From Asaia bogorensis (lineage in GTDB: Bacteria > Pseudomonadota > Alphaproteobacteria > Reyranellales > Reyranellaceae): DNA of 34,561 nucleotides. Below are positions 34,161-34,561 of this stretch, in pieces. Under the pieces are notes generated by a model. It saw only the letters and a list, made by a program, of their open reading frames with translations, was not told the DNA's origin and did no database searches. The position numbers and the translations under genes are program-made. The stretch's first letter is position 1, and each line of letters opens with the position of its first letter. Location of the stretch: NCBI GenBank assembly GCA_945905835.1, contig CAMDQJ010000041.1, positions 1 to 34,561 on the forward strand, read 5' to 3'.

Positions 34161-34561
34161 TTACGAGGCGATCAGCTTGACCCCGGGTGCGGCGAATTCC
34201 TTCGGCCACACCACCTTCCATTCCTTGTTCTGGACCTGCTTGATCAGCTGGGCCGCGCCACCGTGGTTAAAAGGCCCGTCGAAGCGCATCTTGCCGTAGA
34301 TCGTGGTCACTGGATTTTTCTTGAGCCAGGCCGCGATCACCTTGTCGTCGAGGCTCTTGGCGCCGTTCACGCCCTGCTCGAGGATCTGCCATTCCGAGAT
34401 CATGCCGCAGGCCTGCGCGTCGATCGTCGTGTAGGGCAGGTTGGCCTTGGTGGCGCGCTCCTTGTAAAGCTCGGCGTAGCGCTTCATGCCGGGCCGACTC
34501 ATGAACGGCTCGTCGGGCTCGAGGAAGGTCGAGCACAGCGCATTGTTGCCGTCGGGTGACA
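34161..34561 (-). CDS. Branched-chain-type ABC importer substrate-binding protein, C-terminal part (5' end outside window)
   Basis: The minus-strand frame runs from the window edge to the stop at 34161 with no start needed. The visible C-terminal 130 or so residues (for example YAELYKERATKANLPYTTID, then FDGPFNHGGAAQ) match the periplasmic-binding-protein type I (LivK-like) family. It would deliver substrate to LivH/LivMG. It is the first gene of the operon seen here, followed by livH after eight bases. Confidence is limited only by the missing N-terminus. Confidence 0.85.
   Translation of the reverse strand, partial: SPDGNNALCSTFLEPDEPFMSRPGMKRYAELYKERATKANLPYTTIDAQACGMISEWQILEQGVNGAKSLDDKVIAAWLKKNPVTTIYGKMRFDGPFNHGGAAQLIKQVQNKEWKVVWPKEFAAPGVKLIAS

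Overview
The window looks like chromosomal DNA of a GC-rich alphaproteobacterium, probably a free-living soil or water member of the Hyphomicrobiales/Reyranella type; the genus cannot be fixed from sequence alone. Reasons are a MipZ-type division ATPase, a fused LivM-LivG transporter protein, cyaY next to rpmE, and several dehydrogenase, Mo-hydroxylase and TctC-type genes typical of that group. No tRNA, rRNA, CRISPR array or prophage was seen, and no stretch above 300 bases lacks a gene.

Layout. 1-163: end of an IS5-type element abutting a damaged membrane-protein gene. 164-2692 (minus): yicC, gmk, membrane protein. 2775-5482: SDR oxidoreductase, a broken acyl-CoA dehydrogenase and a VWA protein. 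5543-9795: MFS transporter, convergent mipZ-like gene and a molybdopterin oxidoreductase. 9858-12763: an N-acetyltransferase/membrane/ClpP-like fusion followed by an acyl-CoA synthetase. 12765-13821: a short ORF and a broken secreted-protein gene. 13822-16715: a block of chemotaxis-like two-component genes (receiver fragment, CheR, CheB, receiver-kinase) that looks foreign and is cut at both ends. 16718-19212: ABC exporter, cyaY and, divergently, rpmE. 19272-23892: a second molybdopterin oxidoreductase, an IlvD-type sugar-acid dehydratase carrying a stop codon, and an RraA-like aldolase. 23889-24459: remains of an MFS gene and an hsp20 gene joined head to head. 24508-34561 (minus): a compact operon encoding a branched-chain-type ABC importer (livK partial, livH, livMG, livF), a GntR regulator, a TctC-type binding protein, a CoxL-type Mo-hydroxylase, an extradiol-dioxygenase-like VOC protein, a carboxymuconolactone-decarboxylase-like protein and a fumarylacetoacetase-family hydrolase. 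This reads as an uptake-plus-catabolism unit, probably for an aromatic or heteroaromatic acid.

The striking property of the first 24.5 kb is damage: three in-frame nonsense codons (one each of TAA, TAG, TGA), five frameshifts (three beside homopolymers) and four junctions where genes are truncated. The last 10 kb is intact. This is either a genome region undergoing decay with insertions or an imperfect, partly chimeric assembly; sequence alone does not decide. The most interesting intact features are the acetyltransferase-protease fusion, the mirror-image cyaY/rpmE promoters and the catabolic operon.
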